64,000 nucleotides of DNA from Comamonas testosteroni (GTDB lineage Bacteria; Pseudomonadota; Gammaproteobacteria; Burkholderiales; Burkholderiaceae_C): NCBI RefSeq assembly GCF_014076415.1, contig NZ_CP043568.1, positions 2,356,001 through 2,420,000 on the forward strand. The letters run 5' to 3'. The position numbers were made by a program, and so were the translations under genes. Within the stretch, counting starts at the first letter, position 1; every line of letters begins with the position of its first letter. This document shows positions 25,356-34,537 of the stretch, piece after piece. Under the pieces are notes generated by a model that was given only the letters and a program-made list of their open reading frames with translations, had not been told where the DNA came from and did not search any database.

Positions 25356-27185
25356 TCAAGCCTCGGATTCTTGCGAGAGGCCCGAATGCTGAACAATGCG
25401 TCCCTTGCCTGCATGTTTGGCTGAGTACATGGCCTCGTCCGCACTCTGCATCAGGTTGGCCGAGGAACTACCTGCGGTGCTGATGGAAATACCGATGCTG
25501 CTGCCGACTTGCACCATCACTCCACCATCCAGCGCAATGGGCTGGCGCACGGCCTCCATGCAGCGCTTCATGACAGACATGGCCTCACCGGAAGTTCGCA
25601 AGCCGGATAGCAGTACCACGAACTCATCGCCGCCCAGGCGGGCAACGCAGTCGCCGGCACGAGCCTGGGCCGTCAGGCGGGCAGCCACCACACGTAAAAC
25701 CTCGTCGCCTGCGTCGTGACCCTGGGTGTCGTTGACCTGTTTGAAACCATCCAGGTCCATGAAGCACACGGCAAGCATCTGGCCGTCGGCCAGTTCCTGG
25801 TTCAGCGTTTCCTCAAGTGCTCGGCGGTTCGCCAGACCCGTCAGAGCGTCGTGGTTGGCAAGGTGGTTGGCGGCTTGTTCACCTCGCTTGAGGGCGTCGA
25901 TGTCCACCAGAATCCATAGCGACTCTTCGGCATTCAGCAGTGTGCCGGATGCATCCACCCACAAAAGCTTGCCCTCGGCATTCTGCACCTGGAACTGCGC
26001 GTGAAATTTGCCCCGAGCCAGCAAGGAGGCATAGGCTTTTTCGCCGATACGCCTGTAGGAGGCTTCGTCAGGGTAAAGCATGCGCGTGGATGCGCCTTGC
26101 AGTGCAGCTGCTGGCTGCTTGAGCAGACGACGCATGGCGGGGTTGGTCCAGACGATCTTGCGCTCGCGCAGGCGAGCCATGCCGATCAGGTCATTGTTGA
26201 TGACCAGCTCCTGCTCTTTGCGAATGCGGCGTTCACGCTGCTGCAGTCGGTACAGGGCGACCGAACCCAAAGCAATCAGGGCAATGCACAAGCCGGCTAG
26301 ACCCCATGCACGCCAGGCGGAGGCGCGCCACATGGCCATATAGGCCTCCGTACCCAGCCCGGTAAACACCGTCAGAGGATATCCGGGCAGCCGATGGTAG
26401 GCCGTGATGCGCTCCACGCCATCGATCAGGGTCGGTGTGATGTACCAGCCTTCCTCGCTGTTGCGGCTGATGGCCTGGTGATATTCAGACGAGACAGCGG
26501 CCTTGCCGATACCCGCGTCGGCATCCTGGCTTGCAGCTGGATAGCGTGCGACCAGCAGTGCCTGATCGGTGCGCAATGCCATGGCGCTGCTGGTGCCGAA
26601 CGACTGGCGCTGGAATAGCTGGTGAAAATGTTCGGCCGCGACTATGGCATAGACGATGCCCTGGAACTGGCCGCCCTCGGCCTGAAGACGTCTTGCCAGC
26701 ACGATAGACCATTTTCCGAAGGAGTGGCTGATCAAAGGCTGGGACACCACCATTCGGTCCGTTTCGCGGGCTTGAGCGAAATAGGCGCGCTCTGCCACTG
26801 AAAACGGCACATCAATTTCGCTGGGAGTGATGAGTACCTCGCCAGCACTGTCTGTGATGCGCAGGGCGGTGACAAAAGGAATCAGGGCACGCTGCTCCTG
26901 AAGCATTTCGTACAAGGCAAAGTTGGCAGCGGAAAGGCCGTCAAGGCTGCGCGTGCGGTAACGACTGGCAATCGATGACAGAGCGTTGTCTACCTGTCGC
27001 ACCTCGGCAGCCATCTCCAAGCTCAGGCTGCGTGCCTGGTGCCTGGTTACGGCTACTCCCAGGTCCATGTCCGCGCGGTAATTGGCATGAACGCCAAGCC
27101 ACGTGGCAAAGCACAGCAAGGCCGCTACCAGCAGGTTGCCGAGCACGATGCGATGCAAAAGCTTGTGAGAGCGAAAGCTAGTCAT
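25356..27185 (-). CDS. Membrane-bound diguanylate cyclase (Cache-like sensor, PAS, GGDEF)
   Basis: This 609-residue protein has membrane helices at about residues 12-33 and 280-305 enclosing a periplasmic Cache/PDC-like sensor (SAGEVLITPSEIDVPFSVAERAYF region). A PAS-like domain follows (about 325-425), then a GGDEF domain with intact active site GGDEF at 518-522. An inhibitory RxxD site (RAGD, 509-512) stands five residues before it, so product feedback is likely. It should make cyclic di-GMP in response to an extracellular ligand. No EAL domain is present. The gene stands alone. Confidence 0.92.
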   Translation of the reverse strand: MTSFRSHKLLHRIVLGNLLVAALLCFATWLGVHANYRADMDLGVAVTRHQARSLSLEMAAEVRQVDNALSSIASRYRTRSLDGLSAANFALYEMLQEQRALIPFVTALRITDSAGEVLITPSEIDVPFSVAERAYFAQARETDRMVVSQPLISHSFGKWSIVLARRLQAEGGQFQGIVYAIVAAEHFHQLFQRQSFGTSSAMALRTDQALLVARYPAASQDADAGIGKAAVSSEYHQAISRNSEEGWYITPTLIDGVERITAYHRLPGYPLTVFTGLGTEAYMAMWRASAWRAWGLAGLCIALIALGSVALYRLQQRERRIRKEQELVINNDLIGMARLRERKIVWTNPAMRRLLKQPAAALQGASTRMLYPDEASYRRIGEKAYASLLARGKFHAQFQVQNAEGKLLWVDASGTLLNAEESLWILVDIDALKRGEQAANHLANHDALTGLANRRALEETLNQELADGQMLAVCFMDLDGFKQVNDTQGHDAGDEVLRVVAARLTAQARAGDCVARLGGDEFVVLLSGLRTSGEAMSVMKRCMEAVRQPIALDGGVMVQVGSSIGISISTAGSSSANLMQSADEAMYSAKHAGKGRIVQHSGLSQESEA

Positions 27186-27526
27186 CTTGATTCTTGAGGT
27201 TCTTGAATACCAACCTGGATAGGAAACAGCTCGGTTCCCGACATTTGCATCAATCAGCTGCCGAGTAAAGCGTCGCAGAGCTCAACAGCGCAATGGTCTT
27301 GCAATCATCCAACAGGTGCCGGGAGGTTGATGCGAGCAGGCGCCAGAGAGGGTGTGCCGCGTGCGTGAATGGTCAGTAGTGGAGTTCCAGCCATCGATGT
27401 ATTCCTGGTGAGTGATTGTGCAGGGCCGGGACCTTCCACCATGCTTGTCGCGGGCACAAGGCGATGCGGTCGGCAGAAGATGGAGCCGAAGCATATGCGG
27501 AAATAGTGAAGGCATTGAGAAACCAG
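27186..27526 (+). other. Intergenic region upstream of the fecI operon
   Basis: These 341 bases contain no reading frame that I can support by ribosome-binding site or family. They hold the promoter of the minus-strand diguanylate cyclase and lead into the fecI control region. Confidence 0.5.
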
Positions 27527-27547
27527 AAATGAGAATTGATATCATTT
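27527..27547 (+). promoter_or_regulatory. Probable Fur box and promoter of the fecI operon
   Basis: The inverted repeat AAATGA-N9-TCATTT resembles Fur operators. It overlaps a good -10 candidate (TATCAT, 27540-27545), with TTGAGA at 27515-27520 as a possible -35 at a long 19-base spacing. It lies 33 bases before the fecI ATG. Iron-dependent repression is inferred from this and from the gene content. Confidence 0.65.
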
Positions 27548-27579
27548 AAGGTCTGTTTGAGATTTACCCCCATTGCACC

Positions 27580-28086
27580 ATGTCCGTTGTCGAAACAGCC
27601 TCCCATCGTGAAGTCGCCGCGCTCTACACAGATCATCACGGTTGGTTGCAAGGCTGGTTGCGCCGAAAGGTGGGCAATGCCTTTGATGCAGCAGATCTGA
27701 CGCAAGACACTTTTGTCCGAATCCTGGGCGTGCGTGAGCCGCCGCGCATAGAGTCGCCGCGCGCTTATCTGACCACAGTGGCCAAAGGGGTACTGGTCAA
27801 CTGGTGTCGGCGGCAGGCGCTGGAGCGTGCCTATCTGGAGGCTCTGGCCCTGTTGCCCGAACCTGAAGCGCCGTCGCCTGAGCACCGGGCCCTGGTGCTG
27901 GAGGCCCTGCATGAGATAGATGCCATGCTTGATGCCTTGCCGCCGCTGGTACGACGCACTTTTTTGCTTTCACAGCTGGAGGATATGAAGTACGACGATA
28001 TCGCCTTGCAGCTGGGCGTGTCGCTGACCAGCGTCAAGCGTTACATGGCCCAGGCTTTCAGGCAGTGTCTGGCGTTGATGGAATGA
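27580..28086 (+). CDS. fecI: FecI-type ECF sigma factor
   Basis: This 168-residue protein has sigma region 2 (residues 8-75, with DLTQDTFVRIL) and region 4 (about 112-165, LPPLVRRTFLLSQLEDMKYDDIALQLGVSLTSVKRYM in part), as in iron-starvation ECF sigma factors. It should direct RNA polymerase to the receptor gene downstream when FecR transmits a siderophore signal. Its stop overlaps the fecR start (ATGA). No obvious Shine-Dalgarno precedes the ATG. A Fur-like box lies upstream. Confidence 0.92.
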   Translation: MSVVETASHREVAALYTDHHGWLQGWLRRKVGNAFDAADLTQDTFVRILGVREPPRIESPRAYLTTVAKGVLVNWCRRQALERAYLEALALLPEPEAPSPEHRALVLEALHEIDAMLDALPPLVRRTFLLSQLEDMKYDDIALQLGVSLTSVKRYMAQAFRQCLALME

Positions 28087-29045
28087 CTGCAATGGATGCA
28101 CGTTTGCTGGACGAAGCTGCGGACTGGCTGGTCCGTCTGAACGATGAAGGCCTGACGGCTGCCGAACGCATCGCCTTCGAGCGCTGGCGCCAGGCCAGTC
28201 CCGCCCATGAAGGCGCCTGGATGCGGGCCGAGCGGCTGATGGACAAGCTGGGCGGGTTGCCGCCGGCGCTGGCCATGCCGGCGCTGGGCCGATCGCAGCG
28301 GCGCAGCCGACGGGCCGCTGTGGCCAGGCTGGCGGTTTTGCTGGCCGCCGTGCCTGGTGGCTGGATGAGCTGGCGTGTGGCACAGCAGCAGGGGTGGGCA
28401 GCTGATCTGCGTACTGTCACGGGCGAGCAGCGCCGCGTGACATTGGCCGATGGCAGTCGTTTGCTGCTGGATACAGGAACGGCCGTCGATATCCGGTTTG
28501 ATGCTCATCAGCGCCTGATACATCTGCACCGGGGCTCGATCCTGCTGGAAACTGCTGCCGATCCCAGTGGCGTGGATCGGCCGTTGCTGGTGGCGACGGC
28601 CGTAGGGCGCCTGAGGGCGCTGGGCACACGCTTTTCGGTGCAGCAAAACAGCGAGGGCAAATTCGTGGATCTGGCCGTAACCGAGGGTGCGGTCGAAGTC
28701 ACATTACTCGGAGCCTCCCGGCCCGCGCTGGTGGTGCCCGCGGGCAGCTGGGCGAGGTTGACTGCGCTGGGCACAGGGGAGCTGCAGACGGTACGACCGC
28801 AGCAACTGGCCTGGGCGCACGGCATGCTGGTGGCGGACGCCATGCCCATGGCAGAAGTCTGCACTCAGTTGTCGCGTTACCGGCCCGGCCTGCTGCACTG
28901 TACCCCGGAGGCTGTGTCCATCAAGGTGTCGGGCGCGTATCCCTTGGCCGATACCGACCGGGCCTTGGCCATGCTGGCCGAAACCTATGCCGTGACGGTG
29001 CATCGGCGTTGGCAGGGTTACTGGGTCACGGTGGCGGCCAGCTGA
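28083..29045 (+). CDS. fecR: FecR-type anti-sigma/sigma regulator
   Basis: This 320-residue protein has the FecR layout: a cytoplasmic N-terminal DUF4880-like part (EAADWLVRLNDEGLTAAERIAFERW region), one membrane helix (about 83-102), and a periplasmic FecR domain (TVTGEQRRVTLADGSRLLLDTGTAV in part, residues 119-230). It is expected to sense the occupied TonB receptor through its STN domain and activate FecI. ATG at 28083 overlaps the fecI stop; a second ATG three codons later is possible. Confidence 0.92.
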   Translation: MTAMDARLLDEAADWLVRLNDEGLTAAERIAFERWRQASPAHEGAWMRAERLMDKLGGLPPALAMPALGRSQRRSRRAAVARLAVLLAAVPGGWMSWRVAQQQGWAADLRTVTGEQRRVTLADGSRLLLDTGTAVDIRFDAHQRLIHLHRGSILLETAADPSGVDRPLLVATAVGRLRALGTRFSVQQNSEGKFVDLAVTEGAVEVTLLGASRPALVVPAGSWARLTALGTGELQTVRPQQLAWAHGMLVADAMPMAEVCTQLSRYRPGLLHCTPEAVSIKVSGAYPLADTDRALAMLAETYAVTVHRRWQGYWVTVAAS

Positions 29046-29152
29046 GTTCACAAGCAAGGCACCTTAAAAAATGCACGAAGGTGAGACTTTCTTGAAAGTT
29101 GTTTGGCAAGCAAGGTGAACCACTGATTTTTGCTTCCAAAGGACTGTCTTTC

Positions 29153-31594
29153 ATGCCTGCTTCCATGGCCTCCCGTTCCTTATCGAATCCTGTATTCAGC
29201 CCCGTTGCGCGCGCCGCGCAGCTTGCCTTGCTGGGCTGGGCGCTGGCGGCGACCACCGTGCAGGCTGCCGAGCCGCCCGCAGCCGGGCAGGCTCAGGCTT
29301 ACCGGATAGAGGCAGGGCCGCTGGGCCGGGTGTTGTCCGAGGTGGCAGCTACGGCCGGCATGGCGCTGTCGTTCGATCCTGCGCTCACACAAGGTCGGCA
29401 AAGCCCGGTGCTTTCCGGCAGCTATACGCCGCGCGAGGCACTGCAGCGCCTGCTGGCTGGCAGTGGGCTGGAGCTGGTGTCGCGTCCCGGCGGCAGCTAC
29501 ACCCTGCAAAGGCAGACCGTGGCGCCCGTCTCGAGTGAGGAGGGCAGCGTCCTGTCCGAAGTGCGCGTCACGGCTCAGGCCGAGCGCAGCGGCACCACGG
29601 AAGGCACGGGCAGTTACACCCAGACCGGTCCCAGCCGCACGGCCACGGGTCTGGGCTTGACACTGCGCGAGACGCCCCAGTCGGTAAGCGTGATGACACG
29701 CCAGCGGATGGATGACTTCAAGCTGGAGACGCTGGCCGATGTGCTGGAGCAGACGCCCGGCATAGGCGTCTATCGACAGAACAACGCGACGGACTTTCAG
29801 GCCCGCGGCTCGGAGGTGAATCTCCAGGTCGACGGCATGTCCCAGCTCAGCAATGGCTGGTACTTTGTCACCAGCACCATGTATGCGCTGGACGATATGG
29901 CGGAAATGGACCGCGTCGAGGTTCTCAAAGGCTCGTCGGGACTGGTTGTCGGCAAGGGCGGCTATGGCGCCACAGTCAACCTGATCCGCAAGCGTCCCAC
30001 ACGCGAGTTCCAGGCCAGCGTGCGCGCCAATGCCGGCAGCTGGGATACCTATCGAGCGCAGGCCGATATAGGCGGCTCGCTCAACGAGGCGGGGACGCTG
30101 CGTGGTCGTGTGGTGGCCTCCATGACGGATGCGGGCAGCTTTCGCGACAACGAAAAGAGCAACAGCAAGATGCTGTTCGGCACGCTGGAGGCCGACCTCA
30201 CCCCCGATACCCTGCTGAACCTGGGCATCACGCTGCGCCAGCGCGAGGCACGCGGCTTCGGCACGACCCGACCCATACAGCGCTACACCGCAGCGGGTGC
30301 CGAAGTGGGGCTGATGCCGCGTTCGTTCAACAACGGTGCACCCTGGTCGGGCTATGAACAGGAAAGCACCGAGCTGTTCGGCAGCGTGGAGCAGCGTCTG
30401 GCCCATGACTGGACGGCAAGTCTGAAGTTCTTCCATCAGAGCGTGAAGATGGACGACATGATGCTGGGCTACCTCTGGAACAGCACAACCGCTGCCTATC
30501 TGCCATGGCAGGACGTGGAAAACCGCAACTGGTCGGTCAATCTCGATGTCAAAGGTCCTTTCACCCTGCTGGGCCGCACACACGAGTTGCTGGCCGGCGT
30601 GGGCATGTCGCGCTACCACAGCGGCCTGCTCTACGGCAGCTCGAAGAATGTCCCGCTGGCCAATCTGGGCCTGAGCTATGCCCAGGGCGGCGGTGCGCTG
30701 GCCCAGCCCGACTTCGGCAACTGGAACTACGACCGGCATGTCTTCAATCAGCGCCAGCGCTATGCCTATGCTGCAGGGCGCTTCCGTCTCGCAGATCCGC
30801 TGCAGCTGATTGCGGGCATGCGCGTGACGCAGTACCGTCAGCATGATGTGACGCCAACCTGGTGGAATTACGATATGCGCGAAACCGTCACCACGCCCTA
30901 TGCGGGCCTGGTCTATGAAGTGCATCCCCAGGTCTCGCTGTACGGCAGCTACGCGACCATCTTCAAGCCGCAAAGCGCCCAGGACGAGCAGGGGCGTACC
31001 CTAGATCCCGAGCAAGGCAAGACCTATGAGGTCGGGGCCAAGGGCGAGTTCTTCGACAAGCGGCTCAACGCCAGCATCGCTCACTTCTGGATGAAGACCG
31101 ATAACTCGGCCGAGGAGACAGGCGGTTTCACCCCTGGCGGCGACATGGCCTACCGTGCCGTCAGCGGTGCCACGCGGCGCGGCTGGGAGCTGGAACTGTC
31201 GGGTGAGCTGGCGCGCGGCTGGCAGGTACAGGGCAGCCTGGTGCAGCAAAACAGCTCGCTGACCAGCTCCAGCCAGTATCCCAAATACCAGCTCAAGCTC
31301 GGCAGCACCTACCGCTTCGAGGGTGGATCACTGCGCGGCCTGACGCTGGGCGCGGCCACTCGCTGGCAAAGCAAGACCTCGACCAGCGACAGCCGCAACA
31401 CTCTGGCGCAGCAGTCCTATGCAGTGCTGGATCTGATGGCCCGCTACCAAGTCGACAAGCATCTGTCGCTGAGCCTGAATGTGAACAATCTGCTGGACAA
31501 GAAATACTTTGCCGGCGTCAGCAGCCTGGGTGGCCTGTACTACACCTGGGGTGCGCCGCGCAGCGTGAACGTGGGCATGCGCTACGACTTCTGA
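29153..31594 (+). CDS. TonB-dependent siderophore receptor with STN signalling domain
   Basis: This 813-residue protein has a signal peptide (cleavage near VQAAE, about residue 39), an STN domain (about 47-120), a TonB box region (SVLSEVRVTAQAE), a plug with RVEVLKGSSGLVVGKGGYGATVN, and a barrel ending in GMRYDF. It resembles FpvA/FoxA/FhuE-type ferric-siderophore receptors. The STN domain and the upstream fecI-fecR pair indicate surface signalling. I chose ATG at 29153 because AAAGGA precedes it and the signal peptide begins there. The siderophore cannot be named from sequence. Confidence 0.93.
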   Translation: MPASMASRSLSNPVFSPVARAAQLALLGWALAATTVQAAEPPAAGQAQAYRIEAGPLGRVLSEVAATAGMALSFDPALTQGRQSPVLSGSYTPREALQRLLAGSGLELVSRPGGSYTLQRQTVAPVSSEEGSVLSEVRVTAQAERSGTTEGTGSYTQTGPSRTATGLGLTLRETPQSVSVMTRQRMDDFKLETLADVLEQTPGIGVYRQNNATDFQARGSEVNLQVDGMSQLSNGWYFVTSTMYALDDMAEMDRVEVLKGSSGLVVGKGGYGATVNLIRKRPTREFQASVRANAGSWDTYRAQADIGGSLNEAGTLRGRVVASMTDAGSFRDNEKSNSKMLFGTLEADLTPDTLLNLGITLRQREARGFGTTRPIQRYTAAGAEVGLMPRSFNNGAPWSGYEQESTELFGSVEQRLAHDWTASLKFFHQSVKMDDMMLGYLWNSTTAAYLPWQDVENRNWSVNLDVKGPFTLLGRTHELLAGVGMSRYHSGLLYGSSKNVPLANLGLSYAQGGGALAQPDFGNWNYDRHVFNQRQRYAYAAGRFRLADPLQLIAGMRVTQYRQHDVTPTWWNYDMRETVTTPYAGLVYEVHPQVSLYGSYATIFKPQSAQDEQGRTLDPEQGKTYEVGAKGEFFDKRLNASIAHFWMKTDNSAEETGGFTPGGDMAYRAVSGATRRGWELELSGELARGWQVQGSLVQQNSSLTSSSQYPKYQLKLGSTYRFEGGSLRGLTLGAATRWQSKTSTSDSRNTLAQQSYAVLDLMARYQVDKHLSLSLNVNNLLDKKYFAGVSSLGGLYYTWGAPRSVNVGMRYDF

Positions 31595-31878
31595 GTGCAG
31601 ACAGTGCTCCAGCCCTGGGGGCCCCCGGTGCAGTCGGCCTGAGAGCAGCGGCGCTCCAGGCTGGCGATCTCTGCTGCCGCTGCCATGGTTCAGCCAAGGC
31701 TCCGTGCGGGCTGGCGGTGTCAAGCCTGCGCCGCCGCAGGCCCTGCCGCTGGAACCGGCCTGTGCCACGGGGCGGGGCGGATGACCCTTTTTGCTTTTTC
31801 GTTTGTCATACATAGAGACAGGCCCTGCGGCCTGCTTCGCCCCGGGTTGTCCGGGGCATCCATCTCTCTCCTTATGTC

Positions 31879-32169
31879 ATGACCCCCTTCTTTCCAAGCT
31901 TCACGGGCAGCAGCGTCCTATCCCGACTGCTGGCCGCCGTCCTGGGCGGCTACCTGCTGGCCAGTGCCCTGGCCGTATTCCTTGCCACAGTCTTGCCTGC
32001 ATCGCGTGCCGAGGCCGTGCTCACTGGCATGCTGTGGAGTTTTGCGCTGCACGTGCTGGCCGTGATCTGGGCCTTCTCGCCGGTGTCGCCCGGCCGCGTC
32101 TGGCTGGGCCTGCTGCTGCCGGCTGTCGTCATGGCAGCGGCATCGGCGTGGCTGGCAGGGGGAGGCTGA
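31879..32169 (+). CDS. DUF3649 family membrane protein
   Basis: This 96-residue protein has three hydrophobic segments (about 12-38, 46-68 and 72-92) and fits the DUF3649 family, which is commonly found between siderophore receptors and PepSY proteins. Its function is unknown. It starts 284 bases after the receptor gene; I see no gene in that gap. The PepSY gene follows two bases downstream, so the two are co-translated. Confidence 0.8.
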   Translation: MTPFFPSFTGSSVLSRLLAAVLGGYLLASALAVFLATVLPASRAEAVLTGMLWSFALHVLAVIWAFSPVSPGRVWLGLLLPAVVMAAASAWLAGGG

Positions 32170-32171
32170 GC

Positions 32172-33857
32172 ATGGACGAGCAGAAAAAAACATCTGGCGC
32201 TGGGCAGGGCGGCTTTCGCCAGGCCCAGGCCTGGTTGCATACTTGGTGCGGTCTTTGGTTTTCCTGGCTGCTGTTCGCGGTGTTCCTGACGGGCACGCTG
32301 GCAGTCTTTGCGGAGCCTATTTCGCACTGGATGACGCCCGAGCACCATGCCAAGGAGGCCGAACATGCGCAGGCGGCAGTCGCCGGCAAGCAAGGGGGCG
32401 ACCTCGCGCAGCGGCTGGCATGGGGCTTGGCCTATATGGAAAAACACCATCCGGGGGCCGAGATGTGGGAGCTGTGGCCCTCGGATGCCCAGGGAGCCGG
32501 CGACCTGCGTGTGTACTGGTTCGATGAAAAGCACCAGTACGCCTCGGCCCAGCTGGATTCCGCTACCGGCCAGCCGCTGGGCAAGGACCCAGCTCATGGC
32601 GTTGTGCGCGCCACCCAGGGCGGCCACCATTTCGTGGATTTTCACTATCGGCTGCATGCGGGGCAGGCGGGACTCTGGGTGGTCGGCTTTGCCGGCGTGG
32701 CCATGCTGGTGGCGCTGCTCAGCGGCATCATCACGCACCGGCGTATCTTCAAGGACTTCTTCACCTTTCGTGCTCACAAAGGTCAGCGCAGCTGGCTGGA
32801 TGCCCACAATGCGGTGGCCGTGCTGACGCTGCCGTTCCAGATCATGATTGCCTACACGGGGATTGCCATCTCCGGTTCGACCTTGATGCCGGCCGGCATT
32901 GCGGCCTACTTCGGTACGGGTAGCCAGGGGCTGCGCTCCTATGTGGTGGCACTCAACGAGTCGGACAGGCCTGAGCGTTCGGGCCGGGCCATGGCTGTTC
33001 CGGATCTGGAGCCGTTTGCCCGGCTCGGCCAGGAGCTGATGGGCCAGCCTGTACGGGCCGTGGTCGTGGACAACCCCGGTGACGCGGCGGCACGCATCGG
33101 TGTCTATGGCTGGAACAGCGACGAGGAAATGCAGCAGCGTCTGAGCCCCACGACCGGCATGGTGATGTTCTCGGCGGCAACCGCAGAAGTGCTGAAGCTG
33201 CGCCAGCCTGGCGATGTGGACGGTGCTGGCGCCTCCATGACCAAGACGGTGATGGGCAGTTTGCATCAGGTGGAGTTCGGTGGACAGCCGCTCAAGTGGC
33301 TGTATTTCCTGTGCGGGCTGGCAGGCAGCACCATGATGGCAACCGGGGCCATTCTGTTCGTGGTCAAGCGTCGTGGCAGGCATCTGGGCAGGCAGGCTGG
33401 CGAGTTCGGCAGCGCCACGGCGCGCGTGTACCGGCTCGTCGAAGGACTCAATGTGGCGGCCATCGCCGGTCTGAGTCTGGGCTGCATCGGCTATCTGTGG
33501 GCCAACCGCCTGGTTCCCGTCGGGCTGTCCCACAGAGCGAATTGGGAGCTGGCGGTGTTCTTCGGGCTCTGGAGTCTGGCGCTGCTGCATGCTCTGGTGC
33601 GTGCGCCCGCAGCGGCATGGCGGGAGCAGCTGGGCCTGCTGGCCGCTTTGTGCCTGCTGCTGCCGCTGCTGAACTGGATTACGGTCGGTGACAGCCTGCC
33701 GGCCCAGGTTTCTCGCGGTGACTGGGAGAGCGCGGGTGTGGAGCTGGGCGCCATGGCTATGGGATTGCTTGCAGCCTGGGCCTGGCGCTATCTGCGGCGC
33801 CGCAGCGTCCGTTCGGAAAGCCCGGTTTCAAAGGGCAAGATAGAGGTGGGAGCATGA
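32172..33857 (+). CDS. PepSY-associated transmembrane protein of iron uptake locus
   Basis: This 561-residue inner-membrane protein has the PepSY_TM layout: a first helix in WCGLWFSWLLFAVFLTGTLAVF, a periplasmic PepSY region, a second helix near 175-195, the motif LDAHNAVAVLTLPFQIMIAYTG, and several C-terminal helices (from about 365). Related proteins are thought to be membrane reductases that release iron from imported siderophores; conserved histidines (FVDFHYRLHAG, WLDAHNA) could bind haem. Its stop overlaps the DUF3325 start. The substrate is inferred from the operon only. Confidence 0.88.
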   Translation: MDEQKKTSGAGQGGFRQAQAWLHTWCGLWFSWLLFAVFLTGTLAVFAEPISHWMTPEHHAKEAEHAQAAVAGKQGGDLAQRLAWGLAYMEKHHPGAEMWELWPSDAQGAGDLRVYWFDEKHQYASAQLDSATGQPLGKDPAHGVVRATQGGHHFVDFHYRLHAGQAGLWVVGFAGVAMLVALLSGIITHRRIFKDFFTFRAHKGQRSWLDAHNAVAVLTLPFQIMIAYTGIAISGSTLMPAGIAAYFGTGSQGLRSYVVALNESDRPERSGRAMAVPDLEPFARLGQELMGQPVRAVVVDNPGDAAARIGVYGWNSDEEMQQRLSPTTGMVMFSAATAEVLKLRQPGDVDGAGASMTKTVMGSLHQVEFGGQPLKWLYFLCGLAGSTMMATGAILFVVKRRGRHLGRQAGEFGSATARVYRLVEGLNVAAIAGLSLGCIGYLWANRLVPVGLSHRANWELAVFFGLWSLALLHALVRAPAAAWREQLGLLAALCLLLPLLNWITVGDSLPAQVSRGDWESAGVELGAMAMGLLAAWAWRYLRRRSVRSESPVSKGKIEVGA

Positions 33858-34198
33858 ATGTCTTGCAAGCATCGTGGCTGGCGTTTGCGCTGAGCTTTGC
33901 GGGCATGGCGGCGCTAGCGTTTGCCATGGAGCGCCATCATGAACAGCTCACGGGAGACATGGAGATTTCTCGGGCTCGATCGCGGCTGTTGCGCTGTGCG
34001 GGAGTATTGCTGCTGGCGGTTGCCGTCATGCCCTGTCTGCGCGCCTGGGGCTTCTCCGTGGGATTCGTGGCCTGGCTGGGCTGGCTGTCGATAGGAGCGC
34101 TGCTCGCCGTTGCCCTGATCAGCGCCGCCGCCCGTGGGGCCGCTGCCGCTGGTTGCATTCTTTCAGTGGTGGCTCTGGCTTGGGTCTTTAGCGTGTGA
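33854..34198 (+). CDS. DUF3325 family membrane protein
   Basis: This 114-residue protein has four hydrophobic segments (about 4-24, 44-62, 65-88 and 92-112) and an early acidic/basic stretch (MERHHEQLTGDMEISRARSR in part), fitting the DUF3325 family. It overlaps the PepSY gene by four bases (ATGA) and ends the siderophore operon. Function is unknown; members cluster with DUF3649 and PepSY proteins at iron loci. Confidence 0.8.
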   Translation: MNVLQASWLAFALSFAGMAALAFAMERHHEQLTGDMEISRARSRLLRCAGVLLLAVAVMPCLRAWGFSVGFVAWLGWLSIGALLAVALISAAARGAAAAGCILSVVALAWVFSV

Positions 34199-34403
34199 CG
34201 GGATCTGGCGGAGCATCATCGCCAGTTGCGGTCGGCACAGACCGTGGTACAGGTGTCTGCCGGGGCGCTTTACGCTGGACGTGTGCATGTCGTTCTGACT
34301 TCTCGCGCAGCCAGGAATGGTCGCAGATGAGGGCCATCTGAATGTCGAGCGGATGAGTTGGCCGGCGGCTTTCGATTTTGCAGTCTGGCGCAAGGCAAGT
34401 CAT
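34188..34403 (-). CDS. Possible small protein, low support
   Basis: A 71-codon ATG-initiated frame lies in an otherwise empty 339-base gap (34199-34537). Its product is basic and soluble (MTCLAPDCKIESRRPTHPLD at the N-terminus). I see no ribosome-binding site, no family and no membrane segment, and its end overlaps the DUF3325 stop by a few bases. It may well be non-coding; the rest of the gap contains nothing I can identify. Confidence 0.25.
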   Translation of the reverse strand: MTCLAPDCKIESRRPTHPLDIQMALICDHSWLREKSERHAHVQRKAPRQTPVPRSVPTATGDDAPPDPVTR

Positions 34404-34537
34404 GGAGTAGGGTCTGGCATTGCGCAACGCCTCAGATGCACAAAAGGGATGCGATTCGCACCCCTTCCTTCTTAAATGAGGCCGGGAGATCTGAATTCCT
34501 GGCCGGCCTGTATTGATGCCCGGTTGCGGGCTGATGA

